Assembly (NCBI GenBank): GCA_016934295.1
Contig: JAFGTD010000326.1
Coordinates: 1 to 54,803 of the forward strand
Direction: 5' to 3'
DNA from: Acidobacteriota bacterium
Lineage (GTDB): Bacteria; Acidobacteriota; UBA6911
Length of the DNA: 54,803 nt
The translations under genes were made by a program, and so were the position numbers. Below are positions 25,433 through 34,332 of this stretch, piece by piece. Under the pieces are notes generated by a model, which was given only the letters and a program-made list of their open reading frames with translations, did no database searches and was not told the origin of the DNA. Positions within the stretch are counted from its first letter, which is position 1, and each line of letters begins with the position of its first letter.

Positions 25433-25981
25433 ATGGCATTGGTCAATTCAAAGAAATTGAAGACACAAAAAAGGGAAGATACGGAATACGATTTATGGAT
25501 TCTCCTCAGTCGTGTATACCACATGATAGCCAAGCTCAGAAATGTGGAAATGAACAAGTACGGCATTTTACCGGTTCAGGCCTACATGTTGTACATGATT
25601 CAGGCCATGGGAAACGCGACTACTCCGGCGGAGCTGTCTCGATTTGTCTACCAGCAAAGAAATTCCGTGTCTGATATTCTCAAACGAATGGAAAGGCAGG
25701 GCCTCATAACCAAGAGTAAGAGTACGGGCGGAAACGGAAGAGTCCTGGTCAGGATGACTGAAAAGGGTAAAAAGGCTCTTCAATTGTCGAAACAAAGAGA
25801 ACACCTTCACAACATCATGTCCGTCCTGAACAGGGAAAAAAAACAGCAGCTTGAATCAGTTCTAGAATTGCTGCGGGATAGAGCTATTGAAGAATTTTCG
25901 TCCGATCGGAAGACTGTGCTGCCGCCCTCCCAATTGTCCCAATACTATCAGGAAAAAGGCTTGCTGGAATACGACACCTGA
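25433..25981 (+). CDS. MarR-family transcriptional regulator
   Basis: A 182-residue winged-helix protein. The recognition region TTPAELSRFVYQQRNSVSDI and the following LKRMERQGLITKSKST give the HTH, and GRVLVRMTEKGKKAL is the wing. A C-terminal tail of about 30 residues (SSDRKTVLPPSQLSQYYQ) exceeds the usual 140-150 residue length. MarR proteins commonly sense aromatic acids or their CoA thioesters and repress the catabolic genes. It ends 67 bases from the convergent end of the large leftward catabolic block, so it is the natural candidate to govern that block. GGAGAG precedes ATG. Confidence 0.88.
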   Translation: MALVNSKKLKTQKREDTEYDLWILLSRVYHMIAKLRNVEMNKYGILPVQAYMLYMIQAMGNATTPAELSRFVYQQRNSVSDILKRMERQGLITKSKSTGGNGRVLVRMTEKGKKALQLSKQREHLHNIMSVLNREKKQQLESVLELLRDRAIEEFSSDRKTVLPPSQLSQYYQEKGLLEYDT

Positions 25982-26048
25982 TTGAGATTTCACGCATTGT
26001 CATGTGAGCCTATGCCGTATAGCTGAGACAGTTTAGGTTGTCTTTCCG

Positions 26049-27785
26049 CTATTTTACGGTCGGGCTTTTCCATCCCTCGTATCGTGCCAATAGATCCTTC
26101 CAATTCCCGGGTAGTGTTATGGGTTTTGTAACAAACCGGGCCGGGCCGTATCCAAATGTGCTGATATAGCTAATCCCGTAGGGTCCCGCCCCTCCCGTAA
26201 CGCAAATCCTGATATTGCCGGGTCCGGCCAGCAGCGGGACCGGGGGATCAGAGCTTGCCCTGCACTTTTCCCTTATCCATTCAGGCAGGCGGTGAAACGC
26301 GGGCAATTCCCCAATATCCCTGCCGTTAAGAAATTCAGATTTCGGTATCTGAATCGCATCATAAAGAGCCTTTTGCAGATCGAGCCTCGAATATCCCTCT
26401 CGCCGGATACAATCAAATGTCGCCGAGCAAAGAACCACCAGGTTGTCCATTCCCCAGTTTCCGACGAGTCTGTCGTGCTTTACCCTGCCCTGTTTCGCAA
26501 TATATTCCACAATCCGTTTGACGGTCGGCGGTTCCGGCTGCACGATATCGGGCTGCCACGACATCGCCGGCATTACGCTGATTGTAGGCTGGTCAAAATC
26601 ATAGCCTTCCGCCACCCGAATCGATTCCCATGCTCCACGAATAACCGTCTCGTTTTCCGCAATCAGAGGTACGAATTTAAACGGGCTGCCCAGCGTTTTC
26701 ATCTCGTTCCTGCCCGGCCAGGTGTGTCCGAGATTGGTCATCACCAGTCTTACAGCGCGGCCAATTGTGGAATTTGCCTTCCATCCCGGGCCCAAAGTGC
26801 TGAAGCCGCAATTGATATTCAGATCCTCTACAAGTCCCGGCCCGCTGACAATCAACAGCGGCGCCATGTTGCATGAGGTACATTGGACCTCTCTCAGATT
26901 GAAAGCAGGATCGGTGATGGCTTCAACAGCCGCTGCGACAACGGGCATGTATTGAGGAAGACACCCCGCCATTACGGCATTAACCGCGATATTTTCTACG
27001 GTAGCTTCGACGCCTCCGGGCTCCACAACGCCCACCACGTGGCTGGAAGGAAGATCCATGCCCTCAAGCATTTTATCCACGGCATCCCTGGTCGGCGGTA
27101 TCAGGGGAAGGCCGTCGCTCCAGCCATGTTGAAGAAAATACTTCTCCATGCCTTCCCGCGCTGTTTCGTAATCCCGGTCAATAAAGGTAAGGGTGCTGTC
27201 CGCCGTTTCGTTTACCTCGTCGGATTGCGGCCGCCATTGCGTTAAAGCCTTAATGACGTCGTCGGCGGCCTTCTCCCCTAATTTCAATCCCCTGATTTCG
27301 TCCGTAAGCGGGATGGAATCCACCGGCACTGCTACGAGAGAAATATCCGACAGGCCCTCGCGCCTGGCAATGAATTGAGCGTTAGCCTGGAAAGGCCTCG
27401 TAACCATAAAGGCAACAGGCTTACCCAATTTCTCCAGATAAACGGCGTCCCGAGCGGTCCTTGCCGAGCTGGTTCCCGTAAAGGCAAGGAGCACGATTAT
27501 ACCGTCGCTGTAATCGGCTATTTCCTTCAATCTTGCTTCCCTGGACTCCTCAGGCATGAAAGCCGACCATTCACGAAACTCGATCCCGTCAACCCTTTTT
27601 TTCAGAGCGTCTTCGAGCTGGGGCAGCAATGTTTCCGCAAGCCCCCACAAGCTGAACATCAATATTCCTATCTTTTTCCCGTCCAGGTTCTGCAGACGGG
27701 GCGAGGGGGAATCCATGGGGGTGGCTTCCGGTCCGCCTCTCGGATTACATACCGTCAATTCCACCTTCCTGTTTGGCATATCCAT
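26049..27785 (-). CDS. UGSC-domain/partner-domain fusion, active site lost (TGTS)
   Basis: A 578-residue protein. Residues about 20-200 form a UGSC-like domain (start ...LDGKKIGILMFS, motif site, then TARDAVYLEKLGKPVAFMVT). At the place of the Sec-Gly-Ser-Cys motif it reads Thr-Gly-Thr-Ser (103-106), so both redox residues are gone. Residues about 215-578 form the partner domain seen alone at 40246-41301, with HGWSDGLPLIPPT, NAVMAGCLPQYMPV and GPGWKANSTIGRAVRL. Function is unknown; the lost motif suggests a structural or substrate-binding subunit working with the Sec-containing paralogues. It is the last gene of the leftward block. GGAGAGGG lies 4 bases before ATG. Confidence 0.75.
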   Translation of the reverse strand: MDMPNRKVELTVCNPRGGPEATPMDSPSPRLQNLDGKKIGILMFSLWGLAETLLPQLEDALKKRVDGIEFREWSAFMPEESREARLKEIADYSDGIIVLLAFTGTSSARTARDAVYLEKLGKPVAFMVTRPFQANAQFIARREGLSDISLVAVPVDSIPLTDEIRGLKLGEKAADDVIKALTQWRPQSDEVNETADSTLTFIDRDYETAREGMEKYFLQHGWSDGLPLIPPTRDAVDKMLEGMDLPSSHVVGVVEPGGVEATVENIAVNAVMAGCLPQYMPVVAAAVEAITDPAFNLREVQCTSCNMAPLLIVSGPGLVEDLNINCGFSTLGPGWKANSTIGRAVRLVMTNLGHTWPGRNEMKTLGSPFKFVPLIAENETVIRGAWESIRVAEGYDFDQPTISVMPAMSWQPDIVQPEPPTVKRIVEYIAKQGRVKHDRLVGNWGMDNLVVLCSATFDCIRREGYSRLDLQKALYDAIQIPKSEFLNGRDIGELPAFHRLPEWIREKCRASSDPPVPLLAGPGNIRICVTGGAGPYGISYISTFGYGPARFVTKPITLPGNWKDLLARYEGWKSPTVK

Positions 27786-27924
27786 CGAACCCTCTCCACT
27801 TTCCTTGCCGGTTTCATTCGGGTATCGGAAACCATGCCCGTCCTTACAACCATCTTCCGCAGTATCCGGGATAACTCCATCCGGACTGTCATCATGCCGT
27901 TAAAGCTTTATTGACCCGGGCTAT

Positions 27925-29148
27925 TCATGGACCGAACACCCCCGCTTCGAGATGCCGATCATATTCATCTTCCGACATCCCCAAAATTTCAAGGCAGATA
28001 TATTTATTATGCTCGCCAAGGGAAGGGGCGTTGCGATAAAGGTTCGCGGGAGTCTCCGACAATCTGGACGGCTGCCCCAAGTAGGAAAACGTTCCCATCT
28101 CCTCGTGGTCTCCTTCCCAGAAAAATCCTCTTTCCTCCAGTTGCGCATCGCTGCAAATATCCTCGGCATTCTGCACGACACCAGCGGCAACTCCCTCTTT
28201 CTGCATTAACATCATGACATGTTCGGGTTCGTGCTGAGATGTCCATTGTTCCACAAGTAAATTCAGCCTCGCTTCGTTCTTCTTCCTTCCCAGAAATGTT
28301 GAGAACTCTTCATCCTTCGTCCATCCCGGGTTTCCCATGGCTTTTCCCATGGCCTGCCACTCTTCCTCCGTGAAGACAGTAATCGCACACCAGCGATCCT
28401 CACCTTTGCAGCGAAACACTCCATGGGGGACGGCGTATTCGCACGCGTTGCCGTTAGCTTTTGCTTCCATTCCGCTTGTCGAATAATCGAGCAGAAGCGG
28501 AGCTATAAGATGCAAGCCGGCTTCAAACTGAGACAGATCGATCAACTGGCCTCTGCCTGTCTTTCTCCGGTAATCAAGCGCCCCTATCAGGGCGCTGGCG
28601 GCTAAAGGAGGAACGCAGTAGTCTGTATAAGCCACCATTGGAGATACCGGCTCTTCATCCGGCAAACCCACGAGATGGACTATGCCTCCCAACCCGTTAA
28701 TATGGTTCCCCAAGCCGGGCTGAAGTGCAGCGGGCCCCGTCAATCCCTGATTCGAGCTGCGGATCATTATAATATCCGGTTTGATTTTGATTAATGCATC
28801 GTAATCCAGGCTCCACTTTTCCAGTACGCCGGGCCTATGACTGTCCGCAGCGATGTCCGCCCAGGCCACCAGATTTTTAGCGATCTCTTTCGCGGCAGTA
28901 TTATTCAAATCAAGGCTGATGCTGTATTTATTGGCCGCGAAATAGCTGAAAAAGCCTGCTCGATTGACATTCGGGATTTCATCCTTAAACGGAGCGGAAA
29001 CACGCAACAGGTCTGGTCTCTGCTGCGATTCTATGCATACTACGGTAGCGCCGTAATCCGCCAGGTATTTGACGCTCAACGGACCGGCGAGAGCCCATCC
29101 GAAATCGACAATATGGATTCCATCAAAGACCTTTCTTTCCAAATCCAT
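27925..29148 (-). CDS. CaiB/BaiF (family III) CoA-transferase
   Basis: A 407-residue enzyme that moves CoA between acyl-CoA and a free acid. ATG at 29148 is chosen over an upstream TTG (29166) because AAGGAAG lies just before it. The N-terminal FGWALAGPLSVKYLADYGATV and NKYSISLDLNN are family signatures, and the catalytic Asp lies in GRGQLIDLSQFEAG. The small domain ends with PSRLSETPANLYRNAPSLGEHN. It follows the next CoA-transferase gene by 27 bases and belongs to a set of four such domains in the block; separate ones may serve substrate activation and product recycling. Confidence 0.93.
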   Translation of the reverse strand: MDLERKVFDGIHIVDFGWALAGPLSVKYLADYGATVVCIESQQRPDLLRVSAPFKDEIPNVNRAGFFSYFAANKYSISLDLNNTAAKEIAKNLVAWADIAADSHRPGVLEKWSLDYDALIKIKPDIIMIRSSNQGLTGPAALQPGLGNHINGLGGIVHLVGLPDEEPVSPMVAYTDYCVPPLAASALIGALDYRRKTGRGQLIDLSQFEAGLHLIAPLLLDYSTSGMEAKANGNACEYAVPHGVFRCKGEDRWCAITVFTEEEWQAMGKAMGNPGWTKDEEFSTFLGRKKNEARLNLLVEQWTSQHEPEHVMMLMQKEGVAAGVVQNAEDICSDAQLEERGFFWEGDHEEMGTFSYLGQPSRLSETPANLYRNAPSLGEHNKYICLEILGMSEDEYDRHLEAGVFGP

Positions 29149-29175
29149 TTCTTCCTTTCGTTTCAATGGATATAC

Positions 29176-30429
29176 TTAAATAATTCCGGATTGATGCAGG
29201 AGCCTCAGGTCTCTTTTTGAAAAAGCCAGTTCTTTCTCATAAATCTCCAGATTGTGTTCTCCAGGCAAGGGAGCTCTCCTCGCTGATGCGAGGGGGGTTT
29301 CGGACAATCTGGCGAAAGGTCCGGGGTAGGGAATTCCAGCTGGAATTTCCGGATGGTCGACTTCAACCCAGAAGTTCCTGGCATGAAGTTGCGTGTTTTC
29401 ACAAATGTCTCGAGCCGTAGACACGGGGGAAAGCATTATCTTTCGTTTTAAAGCTTCGTTATACAATTCAGCTTTTGTGTGTCTTGAAAACAACTCGGCG
29501 ATTGGGGCTTCCATTTGATTCTGTGTTTCCTGGGTTTGTTCGGACATGTCGAAATCGTTCCAATCGACATTCGTTAAAAGCTCCGAATCCAAGCCTTCTT
29601 CCTGCAACCATGCAACAATACCCCGGTTGGTTTTTACTCCAAAACCGCCGCTCAAGATGTAAAAAACAACATAGCCATCCTTGCATTTCCACAGCAACTT
29701 CTGTTTGATGTTCGCCCATCGTCCCGACATATAAGATCCCGCCCGCTTAAGAATCTTTCGATTCAATTTCCATGATGGTATTGCGTTGGATATCTCCCAT
29801 AAGACGCATTCGCGGGCGGATACATCGACGTGTTGCCCGCGGCCCGTTGTTTCCCGATGGAAATAAGCTATCATGCTCGCCGCAGCGGCATGAGCGGCGG
29901 CCAACAGAAAAGACTGAGGAAAACTGATCCGCAACGGCGCCTCTCCGGGACGCCCCGTCATATACAGCAGTCCGCTCATAGCCATAACCACGAGGTCCGA
30001 TGCTTTGAAGTTCTTATAAGGGCCGGTTTGCCCGAAGGGAGTAATGGATGTGTAAATCATGCGCGGATTGATTTCGGCGAGTGCGGCGTATCCCAATCCC
30101 AGTTCATCCATGGTTCCGGGCGGGAATGATTCGATTAAGAAATCGGCCTTATCCGCCAGCGTTTTGAGAATTTGCCGCCCATCCCCGGTATCAAGATTTA
30201 AGGTTATCCCCCGTTTGTTTGCATTGTACGCGAACCACAGCAGGCTTCTTTCCCGATCGAAGGTTTGTCGATAAAACGGGCCGATACGCCTGTCCGGGTC
30301 GCCTCCCGGCCTTTCGACTTTAACGACATCGGCTCCCAGGTCGGCCAAAATCCGGCCGCACAGGTGACCGTTCCTGTTTGTCATATCAAGCACTCTGGGC
30401 GAACGAACCAAACATTTCTTCTCGTGCAT
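29176..30429 (-). CDS. CaiB/BaiF (family III) CoA-transferase
   Basis: A 417-residue family III CoA-transferase. The N-terminal RVLDMTNRNGHLCGRILADL replaces the usual GPxxxxxLADLGAxV with a polar variant (NGHLCGRILADLGADVVKVE), which changes a loop near the CoA site. The catalytic Asp lies in GRGQHVDVSARECV, and the C-terminus has FARLSETPLASARRAPLPGEHN. It starts 4 bases after the stop of the MaoC-type gene, so cotranscription is certain. AAGGA lies about 10 bases before ATG. Confidence 0.92.
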   Translation of the reverse strand: MHEKKCLVRSPRVLDMTNRNGHLCGRILADLGADVVKVERPGGDPDRRIGPFYRQTFDRERSLLWFAYNANKRGITLNLDTGDGRQILKTLADKADFLIESFPPGTMDELGLGYAALAEINPRMIYTSITPFGQTGPYKNFKASDLVVMAMSGLLYMTGRPGEAPLRISFPQSFLLAAAHAAAASMIAYFHRETTGRGQHVDVSARECVLWEISNAIPSWKLNRKILKRAGSYMSGRWANIKQKLLWKCKDGYVVFYILSGGFGVKTNRGIVAWLQEEGLDSELLTNVDWNDFDMSEQTQETQNQMEAPIAELFSRHTKAELYNEALKRKIMLSPVSTARDICENTQLHARNFWVEVDHPEIPAGIPYPGPFARLSETPLASARRAPLPGEHNLEIYEKELAFSKRDLRLLHQSGII

Positions 30430-30433
30430 CCGG

Positions 30434-31618
30434 TTAATTTCCTTCGCTGCTTATTCGCGTATCCAATGGAGAGGAACTATTCCGTCTGGACGGCAGGGCC
30501 ACGACGGCATAACCCGGCATTACGTTTTCATTCCTTTGATTGATCGCGGATCGTTCAATGTGAACGCAATGCTCCCCCTTTTCATCTATAAACTTTTTAG
30601 TGACCTTGCCTTTTATCCGGACAACATCCGACAAATAGACAAACTTGCCGTACTCCGTATAACTTCTCTTCAACCAGGCATTATCCCCCATCCAGTTGGT
30701 GATCAAATGGACGCCCCAGCAATGCCTCTGCACGCCTACATCGTATGAATGCGGAAGCCCCATTGCGTTGGCCGCCGCTCTGTTGTAGTGAACGGCGAAG
30801 ATGGGTTCGCAGCTTGAGGTATTGGGATCCCGGAACATCCAGGCGGGGTGTTTTCTATAGGATCGCAAGGCCACGCCATGAGCCTGCAGTCTCGGGATGG
30901 GAACCCCACCGCCGATAATGTAGGCGATCTCATCGGTAATTCCGAGAGGGCCCTTCACCACCGGTTTGAGTTCCTCGCCAATTTCTACGTCCTCCCAGTA
31001 CCTTGGTTTGGAACCCCGGATTTCCTCGGAGAGAATCTCCTTTTCAATCCGCCCCAACTGGTCCTCGGTCCAGGGATGCGGCAATTCAATATCGGCGAAT
31101 TTCTTTTTCCTGCGCGCCTTGGCCCTGGCGAAGTGAACGACCCACCAGCGGTACCTGGCTATCAGATCTCCATTTTGGTTCCAGTATCGATTTTGAAAAT
31201 GATCTATGACGGTTTCATCCGCGTAGCTGCTTTCCTTCGGCCCTTCAAAACTCTCGAATACACACTCTGCCGATATTTTGTCCCCGATAAATATCGGCTT
31301 CATGAATTCCACGTCGCAGCCGGCGTGGAACCCTCCCAGCCCTCTCCAGCCGAATATGACATGGGCGAAACAGGCCCATACGAACGATGGCGGGGCGACG
31401 ATGCGGCCGAACCGGCTCTTACCGGCATAGCCTGCATCGGTCCATAAAGGATTCGGATCTCCTACGCCTTCAGTGAATTTCAGAATGGCCATTCTGGTGG
31501 CGTACTCGTTATGCGTGCTTTCTTCGACCCTCAGCTTGAGACCCAACTTGGCGCGCATACCCTCTATCATGTCCCGGGTAATCGTTGTATCCGGCATAAC
31601 CACTTTTTTTTCGGTCAT
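30434..31618 (-). CDS. Double-hotdog MaoC/FAS1-type acyl-CoA hydratase
   Basis: A 394-residue protein of two hotdog halves. The first (about 25-170) has the start YATRMAILKFTEGVGDPNPLW and PPSFVWACF of the MaoC_dehydrat_N/FAS1-like group. The second (about 195-370) has YWEDVEIGEELKPVVKGPLG and LPHSYDVGVQRHCWGVHLIT where the catalytic Asp/His of R-hydratases would lie. It should add water to, or remove it from, an enoyl-CoA. At nearly 400 residues it is much longer than single MaoC enzymes. The start codon overlaps the stop of the double CoA-transferase gene (ATGA), so the two are translationally coupled. Confidence 0.8.
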   Translation of the reverse strand: MTEKKVVMPDTTITRDMIEGMRAKLGLKLRVEESTHNEYATRMAILKFTEGVGDPNPLWTDAGYAGKSRFGRIVAPPSFVWACFAHVIFGWRGLGGFHAGCDVEFMKPIFIGDKISAECVFESFEGPKESSYADETVIDHFQNRYWNQNGDLIARYRWWVVHFARAKARRKKKFADIELPHPWTEDQLGRIEKEILSEEIRGSKPRYWEDVEIGEELKPVVKGPLGITDEIAYIIGGGVPIPRLQAHGVALRSYRKHPAWMFRDPNTSSCEPIFAVHYNRAAANAMGLPHSYDVGVQRHCWGVHLITNWMGDNAWLKRSYTEYGKFVYLSDVVRIKGKVTKKFIDEKGEHCVHIERSAINQRNENVMPGYAVVALPSRRNSSSPLDTRISSEGN

Positions 31619-34236
31619 GACTCACCTCGCTTGCGCCGCCCGATCTTCTGCGCCGTGCCCCCAGCTCCGCCAATCTCTGCGCCAAAGTGCTTTCCAAGTT
31701 CATCGAGATAATCAGGATCGATGGAACCCGCCCGCTGCTTTTCCAGCAAATCCAGTCGAGTCGGCCGTCCGGGAGGGAAAACGGGGATTTTTGCAATAAC
31801 CTTTTCCTCCTCAAGCCGCGCAAGGTCCTGCTCCGACATTCCCAACAATGATCCAAGGACATATTCGGTGTCCTCGCCAAAATGAGGGGCTCTCCTGAGA
31901 ACAGATTTATGGAATCCACGAAACTTTGCAGGCATTTGGCTGGGCATCGGTCTTCGGCCGATCGCCTTTCCATGGTCGATGAGATGGAAAAAACCCCGTT
32001 TCTTGAGATGGGAATTGAGATTAATTTCCTTCATGTTGAGCACTGCTCCCACAGGGATCCTCAATTTTTGAAGAGTCTCCATTATTTCGAATTTGTCCCG
32101 GCGTCCGGTCCATTCTTCAATTAAACGGTCCAATTCCAATGAATTCTCCAGTCTTCCCCGCATGGATGCGAATGTCCCATTCCCAAGCAGGTCCGGTCTT
32201 CCAATCGCCCGGACGAACCGCCTCCACTGGATGTCGGTTTCAATGCCGATCGCCACCCAGGCGTCATCTCCTCTGCACCGGTAACACCCATGGGGAGCGT
32301 ATCGTAAGTGTTTATTGCCGATGCGCTTTCTGTCCCGTCTGTTCAGAACGTAATCCATAACAATATCGCCGATATGGCAGACGGCGGCTTCCCGACCGGA
32401 AATGTCGACGTACTGCCCTTTGCCCGTAGTCTTCTGGTGGAATAAGGCGGTAATCAGGGCCATGGCGGCATTGGCGCCTGCGACCCAGTCCCCATAGGCG
32501 CAGCCGGAAAGCAGTGGCGGCTCATCCGGGTAGCCTGTGTTATGCGACATGCCGCTCATTCCTTCCATGCCCGGTACGTACATGTAGTAATCCCTGAGGG
32601 GCCCGTAATGTCCCAGTCCGCTGATTGAAGTCATGATCAATCGCGGATTGACTTTCCTTAAACGTTCATAATTCAGTCCCCAGTTTTCCATGACCCTCGG
32701 AGAAAAGTTTTCGATAACGGCGTCACTTATTTTCGCCAGCCGCTTGAAGATCTCGCGACCTTTTTCCGATCCCAGATTAAGGGAAATTCCCCGCTTGCCC
32801 GCATTCAGGCTGTGAAACAGGCAGCCGCGGTTCCAGGGATCGCTGCCGGGCGTATTCTCGGGATATACATTGGCGCGCGTGAATACATCCGCACGCTGCC
32901 ATGATTCTATCTTGACGACCTCAGCCCCCAGTTCAGCCAGTATTTTCGTCGCGACCGGCCCGGCAAAAACCATTGTCAGGTCGAGAATTCTTATTCCATT
33001 CAATAATTTGCCCGCCGCTTTCTTTTTTGCCGCAGGACGATTCCCGCCTGTCGCCTTTACGCAATTTATTTCCGCGCAGCGGTATTTGCCGAAGATTTCC
33101 TGATTGTGTTCTCCCAGCAACGGAGCCCTTCCCGATTTCCACGGAGTTTTGCTCAATTTTGCCGGCGACCCGGGACAGGTCGTATCGCCAAGCTCCGGAT
33201 GCCCGGTTGCACCAAAGAACTTTCTGGCTTCCAGTTGCGGGTCTTTAAAAAGCTCTCCAGCGCTTAAAACGGGAGTAAACGCCAATCTCAGCTCCTGAGC
33301 CTCCGCCGTAATATCCCACTTGTCGTGATTCATGAGCCATGGAATTATCAGCCCGTCGAATTTATCCGGTTCGGCCATGCGTGCCTGTGTTCTGGTAAAC
33401 AGCGGATCGTCCTGCAGTTCCGGTTTGCCGATCAATAAGGGGATATTCGGAGCGCCCCCTATGCCCGGGGTAAGGCTGATCCATCCGTCCCGGCAAGGAA
33501 CGCTATATCCTATAGGATAGCCGTGGATGGCGAAGGGATTGGTTCTTCTGCTGAACCCCAGGTATGAGTATTCCGCAATATGCCCCATTAAAGTGGCGGC
33601 GACACACTCCATCATGGCCATATCGATCGACGCCCCGCCGCCGCCGTTGGCTCTTCCGATCAGCGCAGCCACAGTCGCTATATAACTCAACAGTCCGGTC
33701 GAATATTCAGCCTGGAAACCTGCCTGGATTACGGGTCTTTTTTCAGGATGGGTTCCCGGCCTCATGAGGTGCATGGCTCCTCCCAGAGCCGAGGACGTGA
33801 GATTATTCGCCTTATAATTCCTGTATGGTCCGGTTTTGCCGAAAGCCGATATCGAGGTCACAATCAGGCGTGGATTAATTTCTTTCAATACCTTCCCGGA
33901 CAAGCCCAGTTTTGCCAGACCGCCGGGTGCGTAACTTTCCACGAGTACATCCATTTCGCCTAAAAGCCTTTTACAAATATCAATTCCTTTCTCACTTCGG
34001 AGGTCCGCTGTTATGCTTTTTTTGTTCGTGTTGAGATAAAAGAAGGTGCCGCTCTTTTCAGGGTTGTGCGCATCATTTGGGAATGGGCCCATTTCCCGGC
34101 TGATATCTCCCTTGTCCGGCTTCTCGACTTTAATGACTTCAGCGCCGAAGGAACTGAACAGTTTGGTGCAATAGGGGCCTGCAATACCCTGCGTCAGGTC
34201 CAATATTTTCAAGTTACTGAATGACTGCTCATCCAT
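31615..34236 (-). CDS. Tandem-fused CaiB/BaiF CoA-transferase (two complete domains)
   Basis: An 873-residue protein holding two family III CoA-transferase units in one frame: unit 1 about residues 5-385 (LKILDLTQGIAGPYCTKLFS, catalytic Asp in GGGASIDMAMMECV, closing APLLGEHNQEIFGKY) and unit 2 about 410-810 (IRILDLTMVFAGPVATKILA, catalytic Asp in GKGQYVDISGREAA). A basic linker lies between (AAKKKAAGKLLNG). Family III enzymes are interlocked dimers, so this fusion could form a pseudo-dimer; the two halves are clearly different and may bind different acids. No stop or shift separates them. A palindromic candidate operator lies 13-38 bases before ATG (34249-34274). It overlaps the MaoC-type gene by 4 bases. 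Confidence 0.9.
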   Translation of the reverse strand: MDEQSFSNLKILDLTQGIAGPYCTKLFSSFGAEVIKVEKPDKGDISREMGPFPNDAHNPEKSGTFFYLNTNKKSITADLRSEKGIDICKRLLGEMDVLVESYAPGGLAKLGLSGKVLKEINPRLIVTSISAFGKTGPYRNYKANNLTSSALGGAMHLMRPGTHPEKRPVIQAGFQAEYSTGLLSYIATVAALIGRANGGGGASIDMAMMECVAATLMGHIAEYSYLGFSRRTNPFAIHGYPIGYSVPCRDGWISLTPGIGGAPNIPLLIGKPELQDDPLFTRTQARMAEPDKFDGLIIPWLMNHDKWDITAEAQELRLAFTPVLSAGELFKDPQLEARKFFGATGHPELGDTTCPGSPAKLSKTPWKSGRAPLLGEHNQEIFGKYRCAEINCVKATGGNRPAAKKKAAGKLLNGIRILDLTMVFAGPVATKILAELGAEVVKIESWQRADVFTRANVYPENTPGSDPWNRGCLFHSLNAGKRGISLNLGSEKGREIFKRLAKISDAVIENFSPRVMENWGLNYERLRKVNPRLIMTSISGLGHYGPLRDYYMYVPGMEGMSGMSHNTGYPDEPPLLSGCAYGDWVAGANAAMALITALFHQKTTGKGQYVDISGREAAVCHIGDIVMDYVLNRRDRKRIGNKHLRYAPHGCYRCRGDDAWVAIGIETDIQWRRFVRAIGRPDLLGNGTFASMRGRLENSLELDRLIEEWTGRRDKFEIMETLQKLRIPVGAVLNMKEINLNSHLKKRGFFHLIDHGKAIGRRPMPSQMPAKFRGFHKSVLRRAPHFGEDTEYVLGSLLGMSEQDLARLEEEKVIAKIPVFPPGRPTRLDLLEKQRAGSIDPDYLDELGKHFGAEIGGAGGTAQKIGRRKRGES

Positions 34237-34248
34237 AACACCGACTCT

Positions 34249-34274
34249 GTACGTGTTACTATTCGTGTACGTAC
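34249..34274. promoter_or_regulatory. Candidate operator, GTACGT...ACGTAC
   Basis: GTACGT (34249-34254) and ACGTAC (34269-34274) are inverted arms 14 bases apart; the right part CGTGTACGTAC (34264-34274) is identical over 11 bases to the palindrome at 43910-43923 that lies just after the divergent main promoter. It lies in the 96-base gap before the double CoA-transferase gene, suggesting that one regulator controls an internal promoter here and the main promoter. Confidence 0.55.
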
Positions 34275-34332
34275 TTCGAAAAGCCCAAAACGGCCCTCCA
34301 CAAATCGCTTCCCGGTTTAAGCGGAGGTTTTG

